Both the position numbers and the translations under genes were made by a program. Shown piece by piece: positions 41,481-54,467 of a stretch of DNA of 64,000 nt. Location of the stretch: contig NC_090255.1 of assembly GCF_037325665.1 (NCBI RefSeq), positions 39,015,459 through 39,079,458 on the forward strand, read 5' to 3'. The stretch is from Littorina saxatilis. Taxonomy: Eukaryota > Mollusca > Gastropoda > Littorinimorpha > Littorinidae. How positions within the stretch are numbered: position 1 is the first letter of the stretch; each line of letters begins with the position of its first letter. Under the pieces are notes generated by a model. It ran no database searches and was not told the origin of the DNA. It saw only the letters and a list, made by a program, of their open reading frames with translations.

Positions 41481-42201
41481 TACCCGCTATTACGAGCTAG
41501 TCGTGTGACAGAGAGTTTTCTTGCACACGAGACTGTAGATGTTTCACGACGGCTTTAGCCGGAGTGAAACAGCAGCAGTCGAGTGTGCAAGAACACTCTC
41601 TGTCACACGACTAGCTCGTAATGGCGATTATGTCTCACAGCTTCAACAGAGAAGAGAACAAACACGTTTTGCGTACTCACGCTTGATAAACCTAAACACA
41701 GGAGCAGCCATTGTGGAGAGATCTACTTTTTGACGAAAGTGAACGAACAACTATGAATGACGTCTCGGTATCTGTGAATGACGTCACAGTCATCGTCACA
41801 GTCTGTATCTTTTGAAGCATTCCATTCTTCATGACGTCTTTCTGTGTCTGCATCCGCGAAATGTTTGTTCTTTCCGGGGTCTTTGTCATCTATGTTCAGA
41901 ACTCTGTCCTTCTAGTTTCAGACTAACAGGCCTCCTGAGCGAGCCACTTTCCAAGGGAAGCTAAACTCGCGTATGGAAACAGTACTGTAGTCTGGGATGC
42001 CGTTTTCAGTATTCTCAGCGTTGAAAAATTTGTAAAGAGAAGACACGACAACAGCAGGAGAAATAAAAGTCGTGTGTGCATTTTGGGGCTTTTGGAGGGA
42101 CGATTTCGAGTTTGAATCCGTTCTTGCCATGCTCCAAAGCGTGTAACATACAATCTTGCACACGTTTGCTTTAGTAGTGGCAAAGAAGGAAAGCGTGTGA
42201 C
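41481..42201. mobile_element. Foldback-headed insertion, copy 2 only
   Basis: About 720 bp inserted in an AT tract. It starts with an inverted pair of 47-bp arms (41,489-41,535 and 41,576-41,622, about 45 of 47 matching; motif gagctagtcgtgtgacagag) around a smaller hairpin (gtttcac...gtgaaac). The other end finishes cgtgtgac, echoing the arm. No ORF of note. Confidence 0.65.
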
Positions 42202-42321
42202 ATATATATATATATTAGGTATGAACGTATGTGCAGAGGTGCCTCATCTGAACAGACAACTAAAGCTTGATGTTTCCGTCACACTTTGTCTTTTAGATCT
42301 TCATGATCTCGTGATTTTTTA

Positions 42322-42492
42322 TATGGCTTGTATTTCAGTCAAGACCCAGCGGGAATATCAAAGGGACTCACTCCCCAGAGGCTCGTGAGTCCCTTGATAT
42401 TCATCCGCTGGGTCTTGACTGAAATACAAGCCATAGGCTCGTGAGTCCCTTTGATATTCCCGCTGGGTCTTGACTGAAATACAAGCCATATA
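42322..42492. repeat. Foldback repeat
   Basis: Counterpart of 12,431-12,602. Confidence 0.8.
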
Positions 42493-43414
42493 AAAAAACA
42501 CTCGTGTTGTAACCTCTATATATCCACTTCTTGCTGGGCACATACAAGCTTATATCCTGCAGTAGAGACTACAGCTGGTATGAAATCCATCCTGCAATGA
42601 TGGGTCACTTTCTGCTAACCCAGGGTAAGTCTTTTCATCACATGCACCACTGTACGTCGAAGTGGCGTCTGTGACGTTTTTTTGTTTACTGACTAATTAG
42701 TTTAACGTCCTCTTTGGACCAATTGGCCTATCTTCGGACAGGTAGAGTTAATATGCTATGTGGGGGGGGGGGGGGGGGTGGGGGGGAGGGGGGGCAAAAC
42801 ACTGGACAGATAATGATATGCAAACAAAGAACACATATGATCGTGTTATAATCCTGGAAGTCTGTTGTTGCGGTATTTCAAAATGGGGATGGAAGTAAAG
42901 ATTTTGTTGGGGGTTGTTGCCTTAGTTTACGCGGAATATGGTTGGAGTGGAGCGGTTTTGTATGCGTATTTGCTTTTTATTTATGTAGAATATTTTTAGA
43001 CTTTTGTATCATACCAAAATACCAAAATAAATAACCGACTGAATAAGTAGCTAAATACACAACTGGAAAAATAATACAATATTTATCATTTGAATCTCTA
43101 ATCTTTATCTAGACAAAGGAAACTATTGAAATAACTAGCTAACTAAATATATTTATAGAATGGGGAACTTAAAAAAAGAAAAAAACAAAGAAAAAAAAAG
43201 AATGGGGAACTTTGGTTCAGGTAGGTGGGCAGTTTGTGCTTTAGCCTTACTTAAATCGAACTATGCTTCGCGTTTTAGGCGCGTTGGTTGTGTGTGTGTG
43301 TGGAGGGGGGGGGGAGTCGTTTTGTTTATGTTCGCTTGCCAGTAGGCGAATTCCGGAAATGGCCCAGTCGGATGTTTATGGGGTGTGGAAGACTTAACTT
43401 TTCCTTGTTACACC
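42493..43414. other. Intergenic DNA, no gene seen
   Basis: Collinear with 12,603-13,499; the G-run near 42,762-42,795 is longer here. Confidence 0.6.
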
Positions 43415-43727
43415 CCCGGTATAGGGGTGTGTATAGGTTTCGGTCGATGTGTTTGTTTGTTTGTTTGTTTGTTTGTTTGTGTGTTTGTGTGTTTGTGTTC
43501 GCATATAGATCTCAAGAATGAACGGATCGATCGTCACCAAACTTGGTGAACAGGTTCTATACATTCCTGAGACGGTCCTTACAAAAATTGGGACCAGTAA
43601 AACATACGGTTAGGGAGTTATTGCTGGATTAAGATTCTACAAGGACTTATAGAGGGACATATTAATGGTCAAAGGGAAATAACCTTCTCAGTTGGTGGCA
43701 GTGAGAATGGTTATTTCCCTTTGACCA
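43415..43727. mobile_element. Repeat-derived 5' flank of receptor B copy 2
   Basis: Same structure as 13,500-13,812; hairpin at 43,666-43,727, 54 nt before the ATG. Confidence 0.65.
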
Positions 43728-43781
43728 ACGGGGGTGTTTTTTCTACCTCGGAGGAATTTCTTGTTTTTCCTTGCTTTTCCC

Positions 43782-45483
43782 ATGGACAAACTGAGGCAAG
43801 ATAGATATAGATTTAACATTGTAGTTTTTTTTCTGAACATCATTTATCAACACCATGTGATTGCACTGACAGCCACGAGGAAAATACTTCCGGTTATTTT
43901 TTTATTTTTCTTCACGTGTGTGCTAACAAATCACTCTCGAGTTACGCCCTCGGAAAATGAGCACCCGAAAACGACACGGTCTTTACCGGAAGTGATGTTA
44001 CATATTGAATGGACATCAGCAGTTTCTGGGTACGTTGACAACAGCTGCCAAGACCATCCTGACGCATGCGGGAAGAACGCTTCGTATCACCTGACCCTCC
44101 CTAAAAACCACGTGGCGATGGTCAGTGTTCCCGTATTCTCCTTCAAAGAGAATCAGCACCTCAACTTATACGCTGTGACGGAGGAAGGAGAGCTGGCGAG
44201 ACTGTGGACCACGTCAGGCACAGCACTCAAAGTCATCCCTGCACAGATCGTCAACACCTCCGTCTTTGTTGAGTTGGTCTCAGAAAGGGAATATCGCCAG
44301 TCAGAAGGCTTCCAAATGCTGTTTTCTTTTCACCCTGTGTCCAATTATCCACAACGCAATGGGGACGGACTGTTCAATTGTTCCTCTCCAGACTACGCTT
44401 CGTTTCGTCAGCACCTGGACTGTAACTCTCTCGTCGAATGCCTGGGCTCTCAAGACGCGCGGCACTGTCCCGAGTTTGAGCGTGAGCTGCACAAGGATTA
44501 CCAAATGTTCCCCAGAGAGAGGACACGCGGGACAGTATTGACGTGGTATGACGGCCAGGAAAGCTGCCGGCAACTGGGCGGCGACCTTGCTATGATGAAG
44601 ACGCTGGCAGAGTGGAACAAATTTTACCAAGTCGTTGGCAACGTCAGTCGTTCTGTCGGCAACTTTGTCTGGGTCGGGATTCACGGCTATGACCTGAACG
44701 TCGCGGACTACTACCGCCATGCCTACTTCTGGGCGGACAACACAGTGTCGTATTCCGTCAACCTCACTCACCTCTTCTACCGAACAGTGCAGGGTAGAGT
44801 GTGTCTGTACCACAGCCCCGGCTGTAACCGCCACCTTTGCTACGCTGACTGCAAGATCAGGTACGCCACTGCCTACGCGTGTCAATTCGAAAGGCGTAAT
44901 TCATCGGCAGAGCCAAGACGGGCTGTGGACTTTTCTGAGCTGAGGAATTTGACCCGGAAAACCACGAACCAGTCGCTCGTGCGATGCGAAAACGGTGGTC
45001 ACATGACACACAGTTTTCTGTCCTGCGATCCACAGAGCCACTGCGGAACCCGTCAGCTTTACTCGGATTGTTCTATCTCCATCCCTCACGTCAGTGGCGC
45101 GTCCGTGCCCAGGAAGAATAACGCGGATCTAGCTGAAGATGACGCAAGATACAATATTTCAGGCAGTAATAGTGACGTATCTTTCACAGCTGGTGACGTA
45201 AGGGTGGCCATGTTTGTGTGTGAGGACGGACGAAGTACCGTGCCGTACTCTCTGGTGTGTGACTTCAGGGAGGACTGTGACGACGCGTCAGACGAGGCGT
45301 GGTGTGTGCACAGCGAGCAGTGTACGGGCTTCACGTGCCGCAATGGTCAGTGCGTGGCCGAGACCGCTTACTGTGACGTCAGACGGGACTGCTGGGACGG
45401 ATCAGACGAGCTGTGCGACCACGCTCACCTGCTGACGAGGACAATCGTCAGAATGCTGCCACCCACTCTTATATCTTTTGATG
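43782..45483 (+). CDS. Receptor B, copy 2, exon 1
   Basis: Same length and order as 13,867-15,568: hydrophobic N-terminus, CUB-like region, degenerate LDLa, C-type-lectin-like domain, Cys-rich module, two LDLa modules, then donor gatg|gtaag. It differs from copy 1 by a handful of replacements, for example Asp to Glu in the CUB-like region (TEEGE), SDA to SDV, and VGFTC to TGFTC inside an LDLa. No frame damage, so both copies look functional. Confidence 0.88.
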
Positions 45484-45514
45484 GTAAGAATTCGTTCCTT
45501 ATGGGGGCCGGGGG

Positions 45515-45815
45515 ACCCGGGTAGCTCAGGGGGTAGAGCGCTGGACTTGTGATCCTAGGGTCACGGGTTCCAATCCAGGCCTGGATTGACCCGGGTTAAC
45601 TTTATGTGCAGACTCAGAGACGGTATTCATGTCCCACCCCCGTGTCACCACAGTGGCAGGTAAAAGACCTCGGCCATTCTGCCATAAGTGGCTGGTTACA
45701 TCTAAACACGCATATAACTTGGTATCTAATCTGAAGTTGAGGTAACACCCGGGAACTTGCCCCTAATGGATTTGTCGTGAGGGCGTAAAACTTCAATTTC
45801 TCTCTCTCGTTCCTT
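45515..45815 (+). mobile_element. tRNA-derived SINE in intron, copy 2
   Basis: Counterpart of 15,600-15,900; A box intact, B box reads ggttccaatcc. Confidence 0.75.
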
Positions 45816-46005
45816 ATTTTTCTCGTTTTTATTTTGGACTTTTGTAATGATAATGTAGTTATTAGTATTGTATAAATATATATACCTCCCTTTAGGCTTT
45901 TTCAAATTTCCTTTGTTTTAACCTAATGTCTTGGTTAAAACTTGTCTAAATTTCTAAATTCTTTCTTAATAAATATTAATTCTACACTTTGCCCAAAGTG
46001 TTTCC

Positions 46006-46683
46006 CTTCACAGATATCCCCTTGGGGTTGTCAGATGAGGGTAGTCTCCCATGCCAACAGAAGCTACCATTCAGAAAGTGGTTTGCTTCTTAGTTGGATA
46101 CCATGGGTTGATAGCTCACGCCATCTGTACCACCTGACCACTGATGACAGGGGCGGACGAGGGGGGGAGGTGCACAGGGTGCAGGTGCACCCCCCCTCCA
46201 GCAAAAAATAAAAAAATTTGGAAAGCTGATTCTATGACCATTTCTAAGTTCAAATGGCACCAGATGGCACCATTTTGCTTCTTAGGGCCAAAACATTTTC
46301 CGGGGGGGCATGCCCCCGGACCCCCTAGCAAATTTGGGCGCTTCGATCACATTCACTTTCAATTCAAAGTGCACCCCCCCTTACAAAGCAACTGATCCGC
46401 CCCTGGATGAGACACAATAGTGTCAAAACACATGTCTGGACTAGGTACTAAAACAATGGCCCTCCTCAGGACTAGATTTCATTGTGTTACGTCCCCCACA
46501 AAGGGACTTTGCTTTGTAAATCTCGGCCGTCCCCCTTGAGGAGGGTCTGATGCTCCCAATAGGCTGTCTGTGAAGGGATACTTTCTTCTCTCTCTTTTGC
46601 TCTGCTAAGAGATTTTAACAAATCTCAGAAGAAAGTCTCTGCTGACTGTCAATTGTTTCTTTCACAACTTCTGATGTTTTATA
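46006..46683 (+). mobile_element. Penelope-type fragment split by a hAT-like MITE
   Basis: Collinear with 16,104-16,515. The MITE at 46,148-46,405 sits inside the hammerhead-like core. Confidence 0.45.
46148..46405. mobile_element. hAT-like MITE, copy 2 only
   Basis: 258 bp with ends caggggcgga / tccgcccctg and a 5-bp duplication gatga (46,143-46,147 and 46,406-46,410). The empty site in copy 1 is gatga at 16,235-16,239. CAGGGGC-type ends suit hAT elements; a 5-bp duplication fits the hAT5 subgroup. Confidence 0.75.
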
Positions 46684-46714
46684 TCTACATATATATATAC
46701 GACTTGTGTCTGTC

Positions 46715-46804
<90 letters not shown>

Positions 46805-46924
46805 CGCGATGCACGGCCAAAAGTTCTCGATGGATCTGCTTCAAATTTGGTGGGCATATTCAGGTAGACCCCGGACACAACCTGGTCGATGAGAATTTTC
46901 AACACGTGCTCTTAGCGCGCAGTC

Positions 46925-47020
<96 letters not shown>

Positions 47021-47142
47021 CGCGATGCACGGCCAAAGTTCTCCGCGATGGATCTGCTTCAAATTTGGTGGGCATATTCAGGTAGACCCCGGACACAACC
47101 TGGTCGATGAGAATTTTCAACACGTGCTCGCAGCGCACAGTC

Positions 47143-47196
<54 letters not shown>

Positions 47197-48713
47197 CGCG
47201 ATGCACGGCCAAAGTTCTCCGCGATGGATCTGCTTCAAATTTGGTGGGCATATTCAGGTAGACCCCGGACACAACCTGGTCGATGAGAATTTTCAACACG
47301 TGCTCTTAGCGCGCAGCGCTGAACCGATTTTGGTTTTTCTGTTCATCTTCCCAGATCCATTCCCAGTAACTCTTCCTTATCTTCTCCAGTGTTTTGCGTT
47401 TATCTCCCTTCCTTCGTGTGGCGTCAATCCATTTTTAGGTCACTGTTCACAACGCTCAATCCATATTCCCGTTACTATTTTTAGAAGTTTTCCTTCGTGT
47501 GGCGTCAATCGCGTATTCGGCTCTACTTCTTCCCGGCGAAAATTTTCAACACGTGCTCTCAGCGCGCAGCGCTGAAACGATGTTGGTTTTTCTGTACATC
47601 CATTCCCAGTAACTCTTCCTTATCTTCTCCAGTGTTTTGCGCGTTTATCTCCCTTCCTTCGTACGGTGCGCCGGCAAAGCCGGCGTTTGCCGGGTCCCTC
47701 GGCTCTACTTCTTCCCGGCGAAGCCGTACCCGGCGAAGCGGGTATTCATCTAGTATATATATATAAATGCAAATATTTAAAAACAATCTGCTCAAAACTT
47801 TTTGTGATGAATCTTTATATATATATACGACTTGTGTCTGTCTGTCTGTCTGTGTGTGTGTGTGTGTGTGTAATCGCCATGCACGGCCAAAGTTCTCGAT
47901 GGATCTGCTTCAAATTTGGTGTCCATATTCAGATACACCCTGCACAAAATCTGGTCGATGAGATATTTCAATACGTGCTCTCAGCGCTGAACCGATTTTG
48001 GTTCCACCTGAGCTACCCGGGCCCCCATACCGACACACCAAAGCCAAAGTTCTCGGTGGATCTTTTTCAAATTTGGACACCGTATTCAGCTACACCCCGG
48101 ACACATCGATGAGATATTTCAGCACGTGCTTTCAGCGCGCAGCGCTGAACCGATTTTGGTTTTTCTGTTCATTTCACCATTCCCAGTAACTCTTCCTTAT
48201 CTTCTCCAGTGTTTTGCGTTTATCTCCCTTCCTTCGTGTGGCTTCAATCCATATTCCCGTTTCTACGTTACTATTTTTAGAATGTCACTGCGCTGTCCAG
48301 AACGCTTCCCTTGCACCCGTAAGTTGTTCTTACTGTCAAAGTGAAAAGGTCGAATTAATTTATAGCCACGCGAAAAATACACTGTCACCTATCTCTATAT
48401 ATTTATAGATATAGATATACATATATATATATATATACGGCTTCTGTGTGTGTGTGTGTGTGTGTTTGTGTGTGTGTGTGAGCAACACCTGTGGATTTTA
48501 GAGTTCTGTTTGTGATGGGGTCTAGCGGCTTTTGTCTGTCTGTATGTTCTGGCATTTGAGAAGCCACAACAGATAATGTAGGGCTGAGAAATAAGCTCTA
48601 AACTTCTCAATCCCGTTTGACAGGACTTCGCCTTCAAAAGTGATTGTGGTGAACCGCCACGCTGTCTGTCTCTGTCTCGCGATTCACCCCGGCGAAGCCG
48701 GGTATTCCTCTAG
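46684..48713 (+). mobile_element. Cluster of Helitron-like elements, copy 2 only
   Basis: Three 5' starts (tc...atatatatacgacttgtgtc near 46,684 and 47,815; a tacggcttctgtgtg form near 48,432) and two 3' ends with a GC hairpin plus ctag (cccggcgaag region to 47,753; cccggcgaagccggg at 48,688-48,702 then ctag at 48,710-48,713). A|TC start and CTAG|T end fit Helitron rules. The 5' module (GT tract + ttcgcgatgcacggcc + tggtcgatgagaattttc) is tandemly tripled (46,719-47,310). Non-autonomous: no Rep/helicase frame. Confidence 0.65.
46719..47310. repeat. Tripled Helitron 5' module with GT tracts
   Basis: Three copies of about 120 bp of unique text, each preceded by a long (GT)n tract (46,719-46,802, 46,929-47,019, 47,147-47,194). 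The unique parts are almost identical, so the tripling is recent. Confidence 0.85.
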
Positions 48714-49517
48714 TATGGAATATGTTTATTAATGATGATCCAAATGTTCGCCCCCACGGGAGGCTTCTTCAGGGTGATAGAATGATGAAGCTGAAAAAGA
48801 ACGTAAGGCGGAATTCAGTAGTGGTTCTAGATCTGTGCATATGGTTACTAATGGTACGAACAACCGTTCTGATCAAACACAATGATTTACAAGTTTCTTA
48901 GAACAAATGCTGTCAAAGTTAAAGTAGCTTTATAAATGTTCCTTTTAACATGTATTCTTGTGATTTTTGTTCATGAGTGTTGGGGAATTGTAAGTTCTAG
49001 AAACGCCACAATAATGTAAATGCTACATATCGAAAGCATTTGATTTTGTCCTCAAGAATCTGGTGTAGAGTCTGCATGTTTGCTACCACAGTGAACACAT
49101 TCCTATTTTCTGTTAAGTGTAGGGATATGTAAAGGTTGTACGCTGAGTCTCAGTAGATATAAAACATGGTCGCAAATTGTGGATCGTGAAAAACGCGAGC
49201 TTCAGCGGGCTTTTTCATGACCACGAAAGACATCGATATAGTTAATATCAGCTGAGGTGAGGTGCGTAACCTAATGCTCTTTATTCCATCTTCTGTCAGT
49301 TGTTATCAAAACAAAAGCGTTTCATCCCACAGTTTGGTTACATCTGCACGTATTTAGACGAGTGATTCATATGCGTAATTGTTCCGTCCAAAACATTTGA
49401 TTCTGCTAACATTTCGCAGCAATTAGACTATTTTTTTTGTGGCCTTACACCCCCCTCACCCACCCCTCTGTCATTTGCTGTTGTTACTCGCACCTTGGTC
49501 TCCCTTGGTTCTGGACT
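48714..49517. other. Intron DNA, no gene seen
   Basis: 48,714-48,924 has no counterpart in copy 1. From 48,925 collinear with 16,812 onward. ttcatat at 49,366-49,372 is the empty site of the copy-1 retroposon. The remnant right end of a Harbinger-type MITE lies near 49,427-49,446. Confidence 0.6.
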
Positions 49518-49686
49518 GAGGTGCACGAAACGGAAGTGGTTGCCACCCAATTGATGGGGAACAAACCATGGGGTCGGATTGGTTGAAATCGCAACAAATC
49601 TCAATCTCAACCAATCAGACCTCGCGGCTGCGTACCATGACAGCCATTTGGGTCTGCTTCGTGCACCTCAGCCTGGTCTCTGTCAG

Positions 49687-51815
49687 GTCAAGGCAACTTC
49701 AGTCAGACTCTTCTCAGCCCGTCAGACCTTTGCCCCGAGACACACCTCAGATGCTCGGACGGCAACTGCCTGCCTGTGTTCGTACGTTGCAACGGGGTGT
49801 ACGACTGCATTGACAAGGCGGACGAAGCCCATTGCGACAACGTGACGTGTCCAGGCTTCTACCGCTGCCGCTCGTCCAGCGTGTGTGTGCACCCTGACCA
49901 CCTGTGTGACGGCTGGCCCCAGTGTCCGCAGCGTGATGACGAGTGGCTGTGTCAGGCCCTGTGTCCCTCCCACTGCAGCTGTCATGGCCACGCCTTCGTC
50001 TGTCCCCGCCCTTTTCCCGCCCCCTCCTTCCCTCAGCTGCGCTACCTGGACGCTTTGGGGTCCGGCATGACGATGAATGACGTCAGCACCAACGTGTATC
50101 TGACGTGGCTCAGGCTAGCGTCGTGTGGGATAGTGGAGTTGCAGGTAATGGACCTGCCCAACCTGAGAATGTTGGACCTGAGTGACAACCAGCTTTCGAC
50201 TCTCCGTATGGATGCCTTCCTAAATCTCACCAACCTAGCCGTTCTCCGTCTGGCTGGAAACCCTTTGCTTTCTGTCACAGCAGGGAACAACTACACCCAG
50301 CAGCAAACTCTTCAAGTCCTCGATCTTTCCAGCACATTCCTCACGTCGTTCGGCAGTCTGGCTTTTTCAGGCTTTCCAGAGCTGCGGACCCTCAACGCCT
50401 CAAACAGCAAAATTGAGGTCATCACTGAGGACGGTTTCGTCCATACCCCTAAGTTAGGTCTTGTTGACTTGCAGGGAAACCCCGTGGAACGCTTCCCAGT
50501 GAACCTTTTCACGGGACTCTTACGGCTAGAGGCCGTGTACTCTGACAACTATAAGCTGTGCTGCAGCGACACCCTCCCAGCCAACTTTGAGATAGATTCC
50601 TGCCATGCGCCTCGAGACGAAATCTCCTCCTGCGAGGATCTTCTTCGCTCGGACGTTTTCCGGACATTCCTGTGGATGTTTTGCAGCCTTGCTTGTTTTG
50701 GAAACGCAGGATGTCTCCTGTTTCGTTCTTTCGTACAAAAGGCGTCCATGTCGAGCGGTTTTAACGTCTTTGTCAGCAGCCTTGGAGCGGCGGACTTCTT
50801 GATGGGAATTTACCTGGCTATGGTAGGAGGAGCGGACATTGCTTACCAGGGTCAATACTCCCTTTTCGAGACGGCCTGGAAGTCGGGGGTTGTGTGTAAA
50901 GCAGCGGGGTTCCTGTCCCTGCTGTCCTGTGAGATCTCGGCCACCATGATCTGCGTCATCACGCTGGATCGCTTCCTGGTGCTGCGCTTTCCCTTCAGCA
51001 GGTTTCACTTCGAGCCCAAGTCTGCGGTTCTTGCCTGCGTAGCTGTCTGGCTCCTGGGGGTCATCATCGCGGCTGTACCTCTTCTCCCGGTGACGTCACA
51101 GTGGCAGTTCTACGGGCAGACCGGCATCTGCATCCCACTACCCATCACCAGGCAGAGCTTCCCGGGCCAGGACTACGCCTTCGCCGTCATGATCGTCCTC
51201 AACCTGGTCCTCTTCCTGTTGATCGCTGCGGGCCAGCTGCTCATCTTCTGGACCATCAGGGACACCGCCATCACATCCACCGCCCGCTACAAGTCCCAGG
51301 AGATGACCGTCGCCCGTCGCTTGACCTCCATCGTGGTGTCCGACTTTCTCTGTTGGTTCCCCATCGGTCTGCTAGGTGTGCTGGCGGCCACAGGAACCCC
51401 CATCCCTGGCGAGGTAAACGTGGCAGTGGCCATCCTGGTACTGCCGCTCAACTCGGCGCTCAACCCTTTCCTCTACACCTTCAACCTGCTGGTGGAGAGG
51501 TTGGACAGGCAAGAGGAGCAGAGGCTTCTCAAGCAGCTGGAGGAGGAGCGAGACCAAGACAGACCTGCTGGCGGAGAGGTTGGACAGGCAAGCGGAGCAG
51601 AGGCTTCTCAACCAGCTGGAGGAGGAGCGAGACCAAGACTGAGACCTGCTGGAGGAGAGGTGGGACAGGCAAGCGGAGCAGAGGCTTCTCAAGCAGCTGG
51701 AGGAGGACTGAGACCTGCTGGTGGAGAGGTGGGACAGGCAAGCGGAGCAGAGGCTTCTCAAGCAGCTGGAGGAGGAGCGAGACCAAGACTGAGTACAGTG
51801 GAACCCCCCTTTTAA
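49687..51815 (+). CDS. Receptor B, copy 2, exon 2
   Basis: Terminal exon, same length as copy 1 (2129 bp), giving 1276 aa with exon 1. Acceptor ctctgtcag|gtcaagg at 49,686/49,687. LDLa pair, LRR N-cap, LRRs, 7TM with DRF and NPFLY, and the minisatellite-coded tail are all kept. Some replacements move towards receptor A (SHCSCHG where copy 1 has SRCSCHG; YLTWL where copy 1 has YLIWL), consistent with gene conversion or with copy-1-specific change. Stop again lies in the pogo-like end. Confidence 0.9.
51486..51792 (+). repeat. Coding minisatellite in receptor B tail, copy 2
   Basis: Four units with the same frame step as copy 1; the expansion predates the segmental duplication. Confidence 0.9.
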
Positions 51816-52834
51816 GACCTCCACAAATCTGAGAAAATCAGGTCTTAAAATGGAGGAAGTCTTAAACTGGGGGTAAGACTAAGGAGGTTATGAAGAGAAC
51901 ACCTGAGAATGATGGGAGGAAGTCTAAACAAGTCGCGTAAGGCGAAAATACAACATTTAGTCAAGTAGCTGTCGAACTCACAGAATGAAACTGAACGCAA
52001 TGCAACGCAGCAAGACCGTATACTCGTAGCATCGTCAGTCCACCGCTCATGGCAAAGGCCGCAGTGACATTGCCAACAAGAGCGGGGTAGTAGTTGCGCT
52101 GAGAAGGATAGCACGCTTTTCTGTACCTCTCTTCGTTTTAACTTTCTGAGCGTGTTCTCAATCCAAACATATCATATCTATATGTTTTTGGAATCAGGAA
52201 CCGACAAGGAATAAGATAAAAGTGTTTTTAAATTGATTTCGAAAATTTAATTTTGATCATAATTTTTATATTTTTAATTTTCAGAGCTTGTTTTTAATCC
52301 AAATATAACATATTTATATGTTTTTGGAATCAGAAAATGATGGAGAATAAGATGAACGTAAATTTGGATCGTTTTATAAAAAAATTGTTGTTTTTTTTTA
52401 CAATTTTCAGATTTTTAATGACCAAAGTCATTAATTAATTTTTAAGCCACCAAGCTGAAATGCAATACCGAAGTCCGGGCTTCGTCGGAGATTACTTGAC
52501 CAACATTTCAACCAATTTGGTTGAAAAATGAGAGCGTGACAGTGCCGCCTCAACTTTCACGAAAAGCCGGATATGACGTCATCAAAGACATTTATCTAAA
52601 AAATGAAAAAAACGTCTGAGGATATCATACCCAGGAACTCTCATGTCCAATTTCATAAAGATCGGTTCAGTAGTTTAGTCTGAATCGCTCTACACACACA
52701 GACAGACAGACAGACAGACACACATACACCACGACCCTCGTCTCGATTCCCCCCTCTATGTTAAAACATTTAGTCAAAACTTGACTAAATTTAAAAAGGG
52801 GGGGTGGGGGTGTCTTAAAAGGCGGGTTCCACTG
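51796..52834. mobile_element. Pogo-like MITE with nested ACATTTAGTCAAG MITE, copy 2
   Basis: Counterpart of 21,919-22,962; inner element about 51,953-52,790. Confidence 0.75.
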
Positions 52835-52971
52835 TCCTCCAAAGACGGGCAGCTGTGAGTTTCTATTACGGGGAGCATTGGATACGAGAGAGAAAAGAAA
52901 CGGATGGATTACCAAAATGTCAATCTGTTCCCATGTTCCTGTGAAATTTCGTTTATCTTAATTGCGCGTGT

Positions 52972-53115
52972 TTGTGTACGTGTGTGTGTGTGTGTGTGTT
53001 TGTGTGTGTGTGTTTGTCAGTGAGTGGTATGCGTATGTGTGTATATATATATGTGTGTGTGTGTGTGTCAGTGTGTGGTGTGTGTGTGTGCGTGTGTGTG
53101 TGTGTGTGTGTGTGG
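52972..53115. repeat. GT microsatellite
   Basis: Counterpart of 23,095-23,262. Confidence 0.95.
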
Positions 53116-53630
53116 TAGGACATACTCATTTGAAGCATAAGTCATCGTGAACAACAAACACAACAACAAATACCACAACAACAACAACCAAACCGGCAAA
53201 TCAATGCACAAGCAGACATCGGATCCAACACGATACAATGACTGTCTGTCTCTGTACTATCACACACACGCACACACACACCACACACTCACACACACAC
53301 GTAGACAAGACATGACATGCCATTTTCAAGAAAGTCCTGGTACAATTCGAACTTTAGGTCTTCGGTGCATTTCCTGACATTACTTTGTGCATCATAATAC
53401 CTTTACTATACTTTAATCTACTTAAAAGTGTCTGTGAAGACTGCCTAACAGTTTCAATATATGTTAGCTCTTGCAGAATCCCACACACTGGTTCCATGGA
53501 GAATCCATAGTGAACAAAATGTCATGTCTTGTCTATCTCTATATAAAGCCATACGAATCCTTAGGCTCATGTACAAATTTCGATGATTTTGTCTTTTGTG
53601 CGTGTGTGTGTGTGCTTGCTTGAGTTTTGA

Positions 53631-53666
<36 letters not shown>

Positions 53667-54467
53667 CTGTGTATGTGAGTGTGTGCGTGTGTGCAATATC
53701 AACGTAAGAGCGTACGTCTACACGGCCAATTTGGACAACACATTATCAAAAACAATCTCCACACAACACTCCACCAGTCTCTCAGACCCTTAAAAAACTA
53801 AATATTTTTGTAATCCTTTATTGAGAGTCAGAGCAACAAACCAAAATCAAGTACATGTTTGTCGAAACATGTTCTGAGCAATCTTTGCTCTCTCTCTCTC
53901 TCTCTAGCTCTCTCAGTCTCTATCTCTCTCTCTCTCAGTCTCTATCTCTCTCTCTCTCTCTCGCGCGCGCACGGTTTCATCTTTATTTTTTGTATACATG
54001 TACAATGTAATAACATAAGGATGTTACTTTTTACACAAGAAAGGAAGACACTCACACTTCACAAAATAATTCACAAACATTTGACCATATGGGGACAACA
54101 GTCTTTGCCACTGGACACCAGTTTCATTAAACAAAAATTCTTTTTTAATTGTTTGCTCTTTTTATAAAGTCTTGTTTAAAACATTCAATATTTGTCAATC
54201 TGTTTAAACATTTACATGTGCAAATAAAATATACAGCCATTAGCAGAAGGAGGTCCAGCACTTTATCCGTTTTTACAGACCTTCTTCTTCTTCGTTCCTG
54301 GATCTCGCACACCAAAACATTATCTTACCAATTGAATTTAGGTCACTCGGCTCTTCCTCGATACTATTTCAAGCGCGGCAATCACCCAAAAATAAATCTA
54401 ATGAAGGGCTTCTCGCGTATACACCCATGGTATGTAACCATCACGAAATTATTTTACCCAAAACATG
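53116..54467. other. Non-coding DNA, no gene seen
   Basis: Collinear with the copy-1 parts 23,263-23,670 and 26,145-27,125, joined at atgtcatgtc near 53,519-53,528. GT tract at 53,597-53,695, CT tract near 53,888-53,962. Confidence 0.6.
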
